From Lathyrus oleraceus (Eukaryota > Streptophyta > Magnoliopsida > Fabales > Fabaceae): DNA of 64,000 bases. Where the stretch lies: assembly GCF_024323335.1 (NCBI RefSeq), contig NC_066585.1, positions 531,416,582 to 531,480,581 of the forward strand, written 5' to 3'. Each line of letters opens with the position of its first letter. Within the stretch, counting starts at the first letter, position 1. The translations under genes and the position numbers were made by a program. Positions 13,301 to 25,100 of the stretch are shown one piece after another. Under the pieces are notes generated by a model. It saw only the letters and a list, made by a program, of their open reading frames with translations. It was not told the origin of the DNA and made no database searches.

Positions 13301-15672
13301 AAAAGGAATCATAATAGTACTGATGTCAGGTAAACAATGCATGGTGATAATAAAACATGTCAGATGAGCAAAGATCAGAACAGAAAAGTCAGCGACTGTC
13401 ATGTTCGCTGCTGCCTCGCCTAGCGAGGGCCTGGCGAACACTCGCTACATGTTCGCTTAGCGATGTGCTAGCGAACGGTTGCGGGTTTTGAATTTTAGAA
13501 CAGTACGATTTCAGCAAGCTTCAAACCCTATGGCATCCATTATAGCAATTACATGGTTAAACATTCAAGATATTCAGACATATTTAAACCCACAGGCAAA
13601 ACCTCAAATATATTTATGAATTCAATTATGATATCACATGTAAATTAAGAGCATAAAGCGGTAATAGTAATGCAAACCTGTTTGCAATTGAATTGCAACC
13701 TTGAATTGGCAAGTCACTTTTAGGGTTGGCGCTGGATTGAATTGGGCGGAGGTAACCTTTGTGCAGATGAGTTTCCTTCAGGGCTTCCTTTAGGGTTGCT
13801 TTAGGGTTGCTCGGAATTCTCTGGGTTAGCCTCCAGGGTTTGCTGTGCCTTCTTTCTATCTCTCTGTTTTTGTTCTCCTTTTCCTCTTCCTCTTCTGACT
13901 GAGGTCTTGGTATTTATAGTGATTTTTTGTGACCTAATGGGCTCAGAATGAAGCCCAAAAATTCTAGTATTCGCAAGCTTCGCTAGGCGAGTGGTGTAGC
14001 GAAGGGTTCGCTAGGCGAAGGATTTGCTCGCCTAGCGAGCATGCCAGTTTAAGTCCTTTTCTGGATTGGGCCACCTGTGTGCTGGGGCTTTGTTCCTTTA
14101 AGATCAATGTCTTGAAAAATGTGTTGAAAGATTAACGGGCAAATTTTGGGGTATGACATGGACGAAGGAGTCATTGAGATCCTTCAAAACAAGAATGTTG
14201 ATGAAAATGAGCCCGAGGTCAATGTGATCTCCCCAGCGTTCCGGATACCCGAGCCTGTTATCATCAAGTACAATGGTAGCAAGCAGAAGGCTTCTCCCGC
14301 TCTGATCATTAAGCATGCTGGTCCTGTGCCTTACTCCTCTGAAAAGGCAGTTCCCTATCGCTACAACGCCGTAGTAGTAGAGAATGGGAAAGAGGTGTCC
14401 TTTCCCTATTCTTCTGTTGTGAATATTGCCGATGTTAGCGGTTTGACCCGTAGTGGCCGTGTATTTTCAGCACCGCCGAAGCCTCAAATTAATGCTGATT
14501 TTGTTGAACGCCCGATCGGGAACGCTGTGAATTCTCCGAATCCGGCACTTGCTGTTAAGCCCTCCTCCGTACTAAAAACTCCTACTTCTGTTGGCCCGAG
14601 TGGCAATGAGAAAGAAGACTGTGATGAGATGCTGAGACTCGTCAAAAGGAGCGAGTACAATGTTGTAGACCAACTTCTACAAACGCCATCCAAAATATCT
14701 GTGTTATCCTTACTCTTAAATTCAGAACCACACCGAGAGGCTCTGTAGAAGGTGTTGGATGTGGCATATGTGGATCACGATGTTACTTTGGAGCAATTAG
14801 ATAACATTGTTGCAAACATTACTGCTTGTAACAACCTGAGCTTTTGTGACTCTGATCTCCCTGAGGAGGGAAGAGACCACAACTTGGCATTACATATATC
14901 TATGGGTTGTAGAGACGACGCCATGTCCAATGTACTGGTGGACACTGGGTCATCATTGAACGTATTGCCAAAGTCCACTCTCTCAAAGCTATCATATCAA
15001 GGGCCTCCCATGAGGCAGAGTGGAGTAGCTGTGAAGGCTTTCGATGGGTCTCGCAAAACTGTGATTGGGGAAGTTGATCTCCCAATCAAGATCGGACCAA
15101 GTGATTTCCAGATTACCTTCCAGGTTATGGACATTCACCCATCGTATAGTTGTCTCTTAGGCAGACCATGGATTCATGAGGCAGGCGCTGTGACGTCCAC
15201 CCTACACCAGAAATTGAAATTCATGAAAAACAAGAAGCTGGTGGTGGTAGGGGGAGAAAGGGCTCTCCTGGTTAGCCATTTGTCTTCCTTCTCTTATATA
15301 GATGCTGAGGTTGAAATTGGAACTCCTTTCCAAGCTTTATCTATAGCTGAGCCTATTGATAAGAGAACTCCTTCATTTGCTTCCTACAAAGATGCAAAGT
15401 TGGCCATTGAGCATGGTGCAACCACTGGTTTAGGAAAAATGATTGAGTTAGAAGACAACGAGTCCCGGGCTGGCATAGGTTTCTCTTCCGGTACTTTCAA
15501 CAAGCAAGGGTTATTCAAGAGTAGAGGTTTCATCCACACTGGTCTAGATGAGGAGGCTGCTGCCGTTTTAGAAGAAGATACAAAGGATTCTGGCAATTTC
15601 ATCATCCCTGGAGGGGTCTGCAACAATTGGGTCACTGTGGATATTCCAACAGTTGTCCATAAGTCAACGTAA
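10320..15672 (+). pseudogene. Ogre gag-protease polyprotein, split by a solo LTR
   Basis: Gag begins at 10320; a coiled-coil-like N-terminus (LEQENRELKEEVARL) is followed by a Gln/Pro-rich stretch. The retrotransposon gag domain starts near residue 197 (FEKYKGNTCPLSHLVMYARK). The frame stops at TGA 12132-12134 and continues in the same frame to 12179, where a solo LTR (12180-14158) interrupts it. It resumes after the duplicated TGGAC, still in frame. A second stop (TAG, 14746-14748) precedes the aspartic protease, whose active site DTGSS is at 14941-14955. The natural end is TAA at 15670. Both early stops fit CGA-to-TGA and CAG-to-TAG changes. Confidence 0.88.
12180..14158 (-). mobile_element. 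Solo LTR of an Ogre/Tat-type element
   Basis: It is flanked by TGGAC at 12175-12179 and 14159-14163. The ends are TGTCATAC and GTATGACA. On the minus strand it starts TGTCATACCCC, as in other legume Ogre LTRs, and has a likely TATA box (CTATAAATACC) near 13912-13923. CGCTAGGCGA-type palindromes lie at 13976-14042 and 13405-13470. Its GGTGGCGACTC box (12243-12255) lies about 63 bp before the LTR end. Internal tandem repeats are an 8-bp unit (CCGTAATA) at 12991-13021 and a 36-37-bp unit, three copies, at 13074-13175. No internal region remains, so it arose by LTR-LTR recombination after inserting into Ogre gag. Confidence 0.88.
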
Positions 15673-15930
15673 TAATCACTTTGTTTAAAAACCCTTCTCC
15701 CATGCCAAAAGGAGGAGTGATGACGTTGATGGCGCATAAATACAATGATATTTTCATTCAATAAATTCATGTTAAATGTTTGTTTTTCCATTTATTTTCC
15801 CTTTTCGCTTTTGCATGAAATTGGTGATCACATAAAACCTAAAAATAGAATAAAATCGATCTTTTTCATATGCATAATGATTTGCCTTGTTTGAATTCTA
15901 AAGCTTTTCATATCCAAAATCATTATGCAG
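15673..15930 (+). other. Ogre intron-like spacer between protease and pol
   Basis: The gag-protease frame ends at 15672 and pol starts in a different frame after a pyrimidine/AT-rich stretch ending CATTATGCAG at about 15921-15930, a good splice acceptor. Ogre elements are known for an intron at this position that is partly removed. The donor is not certain; several GT dinucleotides lie around 15660-15720. Confidence 0.6.
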
Positions 15931-17178
15931 GTTGATTTCTAAACCCATTGAACATAATGACCCAACACCATCTCCCAATTTTGAATTCCCTGTATTTGAG
16001 TCAGAGGAAGATGATGTTGAAGAGATTCCTGATGAGATCACCCGGCTACTTGAGCATGAAGAGAAGATCATTCAGCCGCATCTTGAGAATCTGGAAACAG
16101 TCAACTTGGGGTCTGAAGATTGTGTGCGAGAGGTAAAGATTGGGGCACTTCTGGAAGAATCTGTTAAGAAGGGGTTGATTGAATTACTACAAGAATACGT
16201 CGATGTCTTTGCCTGGTCATATGAAGACATGTCTGGTCTAGATACTGATATTGTGCAACATTTCCTACCTCTAAAGCCTGAGTGCATGCCTGTAAAGCAG
16301 AAGCTCAGAAGAACTCATCCTGATATGGCAGTGAAGATCAAAGAGAAAGTTCAGAAGCAAATTGATGCGGGGTTCCTGGTGACTTCTATATATCCTTAAT
16401 GGGTGGCCAATATTGTGCCCGTGCCTAAGAAAGATGGAAAATTCCGGATGTGTGTGGACTATAGAGACTTGAATAAAGCTAGTCCGAAAGATGATTTCCC
16501 TCTACCACATATTGATATGTTGGTAGATAATACAGCTAAATTCAAAGTCTTCTCGTTTATGGATGGATTTTCCGGATATAATCAGATTAAAATGGCACCC
16601 GAGGATATGGAGAAGACAACATTCATCACACCTTGGGGAACATTCTGTTATCGAGTGATGCCCTTCGGTTTGAAGAACGCCGGAGCCACGTATCAACGAG
16701 CTATGACTACCTTGTTCCATGACATGATGCATAAGGAGATTAAGGTATATGTTGACGATAGGATCGCTAAGTCAAGATCGGAGGCTGTACCCCCAGTAGA
16801 GGTGGAGATCCCATCAATGAGAGTCTTGATGGAGGCCAAGTTGACTGATGCTGAATGGGTTCAGAGTCGTTATGACCAGCTGAACTTGATAGAAGAAAAG
16901 AGATTGACTGCCATGTGCCACGGTCAGTTATATCAGCAAAGGATGAAGAAAGCTTTTGATAAGAAGGTCAAGCCTCGTGTGTTCCGAGAAGGTGACCTTG
17001 TGCTCAAGAAAGTTTTGTCTTTCGCGCCCAATTCCAGGGGCAAGTAGACTCCAAACTATGAGGGTCCCTATGTTGTTAAGAGAGCCTTTTCAGGCGGTGC
17101 TTTGATACTTACAACTATGGATGGGGAGGATTTCACTCGTCCTGTGAATTCAGATGCAGTCAAGAAATACTTTGCCTA
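15931..17178 (+). pseudogene. Ogre pol with internal deletion: RT fused to integrase C-terminus
   Basis: The N-terminal linker to RT lies at 15931-16399 and is followed by an in-frame TAA at 16397-16399. RT then runs from 16400 through DYRDLNKASPKDDFPLPHID and TFCYRVMPFGLKNA to YVDD at 16748-16759. Right after YVDDRIAKSR, near 16775-16780, the protein jumps to the integrase tail (PPVEVEIPSMRVLMEAKL), keeping frame. The rest of RT, all of RNase H and the catalytic integrase core are missing. A further stop, TAG at 17045-17047, sits where Trp is expected (TGG to TAG), and the frame ends at 17178 (VKKYFA). The residue after YVDD is Arg instead of the usual Met. The product could not support retrotransposition. 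Confidence 0.88.
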
Positions 17179-19920
17179 AAAAAAATAAAAACTGAATAGC
17201 TCGCTAAGTTGAAAACCCGAAAGGGCGGCTTAGGCAAAAATGAGCGTCTCGGTGGATTGAAAACCCGAAAGGGCGGTCCAGGCAAAAGTTAGAGACTTGA
17301 AAAATGGATATAGGTATCCCGCTAGATTGAGTACCTCATCCTGGGGCAATCTAGGCAAAAATTAGGGATTTGGCAAGTAACTACATCCTGACAAGACTTT
17401 GTTCTACATCTGTCGTCCGTCAGAGATCCTTTCTCATTATCAACCAAAGCTTCAAATACATCGGATTCAGAATTGGTGGAGAAATGGTCATTATGTTCAA
17501 TGTAGCCCTTTTCCAATATATATCACCAATTTCAAATTTGAAAAGATCTATGGAGTCTTGCCATTCGCAGACTACCATTCTATCAAATAAATGTGAGCCT
17601 TTTATCCAATTATTGGCACTCTTATCTGTTTCTATTCAACAAATGTTTTGCATGTTTTGATTAAGAAAATATCATTGTTTTAAACGATCAAATTTTTTAT
17701 AATTTGTTTTTAAACAAAGTGAACATTCACAATGACGAAAGGATACTTAGGAGATCCTCAGCGCTCTCCCAAGGGTGGTACAATCCCCAACAGGGTAAGA
17801 TTTTTGTCCATATTCCTGGCATGACTGTATCTCCTCCCTCCGGAACCCCTTGTGGTTTATCCTACCAAGTCGATTGCTTGTTGAGAGTCACCTTTCTTCC
17901 CTTCAGCAGAGTAGCAATCTTTCTTCCTCAGCAGCTTGGATCTCTTTGGGCAAGAGTGGTATTTGGTGGTTGATCCCGATAAATCCTTTATCTCCTTGGA
18001 TAGATTCCCCAGTAGAGTTGTTGGTATGGTGGACCTTGTCTGTGATAACTCTCGTCCCCAGCTGGAATGATTGATGATTCATCCCTTGCAGAGTTCTTTG
18101 CTTCCTGGTATCTCTGATCCCCAGCAGATTGGATACTCCCCGGTGAACTTGGCTTTCTCTCTTGAGATGTAGTACCGGGTGATTGATTCCTGGACCTGGT
18201 TGTGTTAGATATGTCTGTTTGTCAGCATACATCATACATAAAACACGCATATACATGCATAATTATAACATTCAGATATTCATGTTGCATTCTTTGCCAT
18301 ATATCGTTGTTTGCTGTCTCCTGCTATTTGGTGATATACTTCCCCGAGCAGATGTGTGTGTCTGATCTCTCCATATAGAGTCAGCTCCATAAGCAGAAAG
18401 CGTCTATCCTTTCTTCCATATTCCCCACCGGGTTATATCCTCGTGGATGTTGATTGTTTTTGTTCCTTCCCAACACATATATTGGGATGGTTTTCCCCAT
18501 TGAGTTATATCCTCACCGGGACAAGTCTTGATTTGGTGTGCCTATCTAGTTTGATCCTAGATCGGTCTCTTGAGACTCTTTTCCTGTTTCCCCGTGGTAA
18601 ATGAATAATTGCTCAATAATTAGTAATTATTATCCCCGGCGGAGTCTGTGGTTCTCTACCCTCATACAGGTAGTTGTAAACCCTATTTCTTCCCTTTTTG
18701 CAGAGTAACTATTTTTGCTTATCTTTAATTGGTGACAGTTATCTTCATCCAATATTCGGTGATGATATCCCCTCATCTGTTTGGATGATTTCCCTAATTA
18801 CGCAATTTATCCCCAGCGGGTCATCTCTCGTCTACCTTGTTGTTGTTGGTAACGATTGTTCCTCCCCTAAATTGGTCATCATTATATACCTAGTTTCGGT
18901 ATCCCGATGCCTTTTCTTTTCGGTCGATTTATCCTTTATTAACCCAGTAACCGGTTGTGGATAATCGTCAATGCGAGTATATTATCTATGTTCTGACGGT
19001 AATAGATAGTATATCTCATGCACTCTCGGGTCTGAAGCCTTTTGTTCTTCCCCAGTTGAGTAAGATTCGTATCCCCTTTGTGGAGTCGAATATCCATCCT
19101 GTAATCGAGTTTGCTTTTAGCCCTCTTTTGGATGATGAGTGTTTTGGGAATATTCCCCAATTCACGCCTTGGTTGGTCACATATTATATGCCCAGTAACC
19201 GGTATCTCTGGTGTTCCTTCCTCTCTACTCCCTATTATGACTTTTTCTCCCCTGTGGAGTCAGAATCCCTGAGTTGAAGTATACCTTTTAGGTTTTCCTC
19301 AGACGTTTTAAAGTTTTGATATCTCTCACCCTTATACCGGTCTTGGATATTCATCTCTTCCTGAGCATGTTGTATCTCTCACCCTCATACCTGGCATTCA
19401 GATCACATGTCTCCTTGAGCTTATTACCCAGTAACCGGTAATACCTCGTCCCGCTGCTTCCCCAGGAGTGTCCTTGTGGACATCCCCAGTGAAGTCCCTT
19501 AGTGGATTGTTTTCATCCGGATTTTATCCGAAGTATCCGATGTGGATAGTTGTTTGCTGTATTGGCATATTCCCAAATACATGCATCTTCGAGTCAGCTC
19601 GAGTCTTTCCATTGGATATCTTCCCTTTGGAATTCTGTTCCCCACACTTTGAGTCGTGACCTGCTCGCGCATTTTTATCCCTTTTCTATCCCCAGGGTCT
19701 TGGTCCCATGGAGTGAATTGCTCATATGGATTATCAGTGGCTTCTGATTTCTTTGCTTTTGTGGACACATATCTCCACAGAGTATTACCTTTTTCATACC
19801 TACATTTTCATCATGAGGTCTCTTAGGAACCAAAATTCGTCTCTTTGTTATTATTTAAGCCCATTCTACCCCGTCGAGACGAAGATTTTAACCTTCGCTT
19901 CTCCGGCTAGAATGACCTTA
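17179..19920 (+). other. Ogre 3' noncoding region
   Basis: No coding potential. It starts with two copies of an Ogre-typical block (TTGAAAACCCGAAAGGGCGG at about 17208 and 17258). The rest is T/C-rich with dispersed variants of CCCAGTAACCGGT (18943, 19191 and 19428) and many CCCCAGCGG-like words, giving the look of an old degenerate tandem array. The many short ORFs here are by-products of this composition. Confidence 0.7.
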
Positions 19921-19932
19921 AATAGGGGCATC
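19921..19932 (+). other. Ogre polypurine tract
   Basis: AATAGGGGCATC lies directly before the 3' LTR start TGTAAGACC at 19933. This position and base content fit the plus-strand primer. Confidence 0.7.
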
Positions 19933-20214
19933 TGTAAGACCCCAATTTTGACCCTAAGATCCCTCATGGCATCATAACATTGCATTTGCATTGCCTCAAG
20001 GATCTTTAGCATCTTGGTTCCCTTTGCCTTTGGGTGGGACTCATTGTGATTGGTTTGAGATCACCAAGCATGCTTGAATTATACATCATTGTTTCTCTTA
20101 CTTTTGTTTACTAACCAAAAGCACAAAAATGTGTCACTAACATCCTTTGTTTGAAGCTTGAGTATCATCCAAGACACTTTGTGGATTCTATTTAGAGGAT
20201 CAGTCAACACAAGG

Positions 20215-22104
20215 TGAAATTCTGGTGTAGTCAGAGTTCAGATGTTCTACTCCAAGTAATGACATCTAATCCAACATTGTTACTAATACAGCAAGACAGT
20301 TATACAAATTAAAACCCAGTACTGATAAGCACACATTCATAGATGTCACGACATCTGCTACTATATCACCATAGAATGGAAGAACACCCAGTTCTGTCCA
20401 TCTGGTACAACGACACAGCAGAGATCAAACATAGCACTTACTTCTGTTGAGCCTGCACAGTTAACAGCATGATGTCTCACCATTGATTTGAACATCACCT
20501 GTTACAGCATTACAGGTTGACCTTATTTTATAACAGACAGAATTATAACGTACAGAAGGTAAAAACACAAGTAATTGTTAACCCAGTTCGGTGCAACATC
20601 ACCTACTCTGGGGGCATACCAAGCCAGGAAGAAGATCCACTATCAGCAGTATTAATTCAGAGTTAAACTCCCCCGTTTACAACTCTTCACTTAATCCATA
20701 CCCAATGCAATATATACCTAGGAACTCCTAGATAGAAACCTCCAGTTTCCATTCCTATCACTACAATTACAATGCAATGCTTAAACAACTTGAACATGTT
20801 TCACAGCTTCGTTCAAGAACATCACAACTCTTGCCTACAGGCTTTGAGTTACAAATAATCTCATGCTTTTAAGCACTGAGAAACACATGGTAACCTTCCC
20901 ACAGGTTGGGAGGTTTACCTCACACACACCCCTAATTTTTCAATCTTTGAGACTTACAAAAACTAGGTTACAATATGCTATTTATAACCTAATCACCCAA
21001 CTGGATTTGGGCCTTCAGAAATCACAGCAAACTTCTTCTTTGCTATTACAAAGTCAGCAGAAAATTTCTGCTACAAACAAGGTCTTCAATCTTTTAGTTC
21101 CTAAAATATCTCCATATTTAGTTCCTAGAATATCTCCATATTTAGTTCCTAAAATATCTCCATATTTAGTTCCTAAAATATCTCCATATTTAGTTCCTAA
21201 AAAAATATCTCCATATTTAGAAACTATTTATTCTGATTGAGTCTTCAAGACCTCCACAAATAACGCCACATTGGATTCTAACTAATTTCCACATATTAGG
21301 GTGCTAACAAATAGGCTATTTGTTAGGTTCCTTAATTGTAGCTCAGTTGTTAGTTTCCTGGATTTTAGATCAGCTGTTGGATTCCTGAAGAATAGCCTGA
21401 GAAAAATCCTGAAACAGAAAAACTAACCATCCTACAATTTAGCATATGCTGTCAGGAATGAATGTCACAACATTCAGTTTGACGTCCACATCATATACCA
21501 TATGCTAAGTCTGTTTTTCCTGAAAACAGACTGTACAAAATGTTGTACTGTACAGGACCACTCAGTCCATACTTCAGTATCAGCTTACATTAATAAATGT
21601 CACAATATCCAATTTGACATTTACACAAAGAGCCTTATGCCATGGTCTGTTGTTCTCCTGAAGAACAGACTGAGATACATACTGAAATGTAGCAGAAAAC
21701 CAATCTGCCTATTGTTCAGTATATGCTGTCAATGATGAATGTCATAACATCCAGTTTGACATTCAGACAGTAGGCCTTATGCCAGGTCTGTTATTTCCTT
21801 GATAAACATACTAAAAATAAATACTGAGTTATAACAGAACACCAATTGTTCTATTCCTCAGTATCTGCTGTCAGGGATGAATGTCATAACATCTAGTTTG
21901 ACATTCAGTAAGTCCTGTATTAGCTAAACCTGCAGCATACTACTCAAGTATGTCATGACATCAGTCAAGACATCAGAGTACAGCTAGATATTCTAACACA
22001 CAATGCAGTCAAACAAACATCTCCACAGCATGTCATGACATCAGTCAAGACATTAGAATCCAGCTAGTGTTTTACCATACAATGCAGCCAATTAAACATC
22101 TACA
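20215..22104 (-). repeat. LARD 3' LTR
   Basis: 1890 bp; the minus-strand start is TGTAGATGTTTAATTGG. It carries five 24-bp minisatellite units at about 21096-21228, one with 3 extra A. A TATA box (TATAAATAG on the minus strand) lies at 20979-20987. Four degenerate units of about 130-142 bp with the core ATGTCAYAACATCYAGTTTG lie near 21465, 21597, 21739 and 21881. Palindromes TGTCATGACA follow at about 21953 and 22030. Confidence 0.88.
21096..21228 (+). repeat. 24-bp minisatellite in LARD 3' LTR, five units
   Basis: Units read TTAGTTCCTAAAATATCTCC plus four bases. The frame happens to stay open and gives a repeated LVPKISPY peptide, but it lies inside the LTR and is not thought to be a protein. 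Confidence 0.85.
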
Positions 22105-25100
22105 AACTCCCCCTTTGGCAAATTTTTGGCTAAAACACTTTGGTCTCACAACAGAGTCCATAGCAGCGGAAATCACACATCTAGCAGGAAATTAACCTAG
22201 CTAATACACTCAGAGTAGCAGCACACTCACACAAATGGAAGTTAAAAAAAACTTCACATAGCAGCACACATAAACACACTCACACTCATAGAAGTGGAAC
22301 ATCAGCTGCAGCACATCCTCTGGATTAGAGGATCTTGAATATCTGTTTAGCAAAACAATCTGTTGTCCTAATAACAAGATTCATGGTCCCAATCCTCTTA
22401 AATGACATAGCAATCAGGTTATCCCATCATTGACTTCTAACGTCCAGGGGACTTGTCTTCCAACACAACATAGTACTTCAGGGGAACAACTATCCAACCC
22501 TGATCAATCTACAGGAATAAGACAAACAGCAGGAACTTGCACAATGTCACGTCTCAACCAGCTTCACTTCTAGAGATCGGACTTCTAAAAGTGACCTTCT
22601 TGAGCACACACACAGTTGACCCTACCCTTGTCAACTTAGCACATACAGATGTCTCCTCTTCCAGGTCAGGAGTAGGTTCCAAACAAAAGTATCCCTTTGT
22701 TTGACACCTAAAAACATCTGCTCTTCAACCAGTAGCTGCATACTTGTTGAACCACATGTTCTACATCACATAGAACATTAGTTCCACCTCCTTGGAACAA
22801 ACCCTCCTTGAAAGTCTTCAAGGTCTTCATATACACTACCCAAGAGAGTAAAAGAATCAGTGATCAGGTGATTCTTACCATGATGAGTGGACTTGAGGAG
22901 ACTCAAGTATCTTTGATATCTTCAGTAGATTATGATGAAATCTTGAATACAACAGCCTTTCATCCACATGAGGGGAAACTACATCAGAGTTTGAGTTTTG
23001 CCAGGTATTATGCAGCGGAAATCATAATACAACTCAACCTATGAACACACATTTCACCAGATCAGCCTCCAAGAACATACCAAGTTTGAATATGATTCAA
23101 TGCTAGCACAGCTGTCCCCCTTTTTGTCAAAAATGTTGCCAAAGCAACACTTTAACTTACAGACCAACATAAACAGAATTACACACAAATGACAGAAACA
23201 CAATCTTGATTTTACTTCATAGTTTCAATCAAGAATACCCCTTCTTGATCTTGCTTTACAGCTTTGATCAAGACACCACCCACTTGATCTTGCTTAACAG
23301 CTTTGATCAAGTAGTCACACATTCTTGCTTTACAGTAGGTACACCCATATCAGATGCCATGACGTTGAGTCTGACATCTTGACATACTCCTGCATGAACA
23401 CTTTCTTGAAGTCCAGCGGGCACATAGGCTGTCTCATGTTAGGATATCCCCTTCACATCTTGTTACCAAACTTGCAGCAAGTAACATACAGGCTGTATCA
23501 TAAGGTAAACTATCAGCAGTTAAACAACATAACAGTAGTTTAAACAGCAGTAGAAGCAACACAATTACTAGCTTTATAGTTACTAGTAATACACACATGC
23601 ACAAGGGTACTTCTCCTCCCCCTAAATCTGTGCAACTACAACAGACTTACTAGTTAAGGATGCAACTAGTAAGACACACACACACACACACATGCTCATT
23701 CTAATGAGACACACCACATCCACATTTCCTTATGACTGTAAGTTTCAGAAGGAAATAACAATATTGTCCAAGGCAATGTCACGACATCCGGTCAGACATT
23801 CTTCTGCTCACTCAGCCTTGGCACACACCACATCATCTCAATAACTAACAAGGTGCCATACCTTGTTATCTGAGAACACATAGACCACAAGCTTGATGAT
23901 TACTTGCAGCACAAAGACAGAACTCCCCCTGTCATGAACAACCAACTCTCCTCTTGAAAGTTGGAGATCACACAGAAACATATCCAACACCCCAAAGTTG
24001 GACCTTCACATACTTCCTGATTCAAAGAGAACCCAGACCACTTGATGAATGGAAAACATAAGACGCATCTTCATGTCTTCAAGAGCACACCCTCTGTTCA
24101 ACCCTCTTGGCTGAACACATCCACACTCTGTGTCAATCTCTCTTCTAACCAGAACAGAAGACCACTTCACAAAATGTTCTAACATTAGTTAGGACATCCT
24201 CACAACATAACAAAGAACACCATCTGATAATCTTCAGATATCACTGAGTCACCAGCTTGATCCAAAAGAAACCAGACACAAATTGGGACATATACATTCT
24301 CATCCCATTACAAGAGATAATCTTCCATAGATAGCTTAGAACTCCTACCACAAGCTCCAAGAGATGAATAGAAAACACCTCATTTTGTCTTCAACTTACT
24401 ACTTTTCTGCTCAAAAGTAATTTGTCTCAGACTTTCCTCAAGAATAATCAGCTGCCATATGTGATTATCTTGATTCTTCGAACTCACTTCTGAGATAGAC
24501 CAAATGCCACTGGTTGATTACCTCCTTCATGAATCCTCATATGAAAAAGTCAAATGCCACTTTTTGACCTCTCCAAGTTTATCAGACTTCTCCCAAAGAT
24601 ATTCTGACCTTCCAAGTGAGACTTGAACTTCAAGCTACATGTTAAACAAAACTTAGATTCTCTAAGACATGAACATGTAACATCTTCTCCATCCAGCAAC
24701 TCCAAAGAACTGCAATGAGAGCTATCTTTTTGAAGTACCCAATCTACAACTCTGTAGACCCTTCTATCTTAAGTTGATGTGCCACTTCACCAACTAAGAT
24801 TCTGATGTTGAACCAAATGTCACAACATTGTGTTTTAACATCTAGCTGTTGAATTCAGCTCCTTCTTCTGCCACTTGAAAGAACTTCCTCCCTACACAGA
24901 ACAAGAGTTCAACGCTCTCATAGACTTGATTGTGGAACCAAGTTTGAGTAAACAACCTCCATCCTGCAGGTTTGCAGTTAAGTCATCCAAGCTCACACCT
25001 TGATGAATTCTTGCTTCTTCTCCAAAGACATCAGACACTCTGATGCATGAGTCTTCAGAAGGACCAGTTAGAGACTAACCCTTCAGCTATACCAAGGATT

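Noticed and set aside
20863..21240. Reading frame with repeated LVPKISPY peptide (also 27637-28035)
   Set aside because: It lies wholly in the LARD LTRs and reflects a 24-bp minisatellite whose length is a multiple of three.
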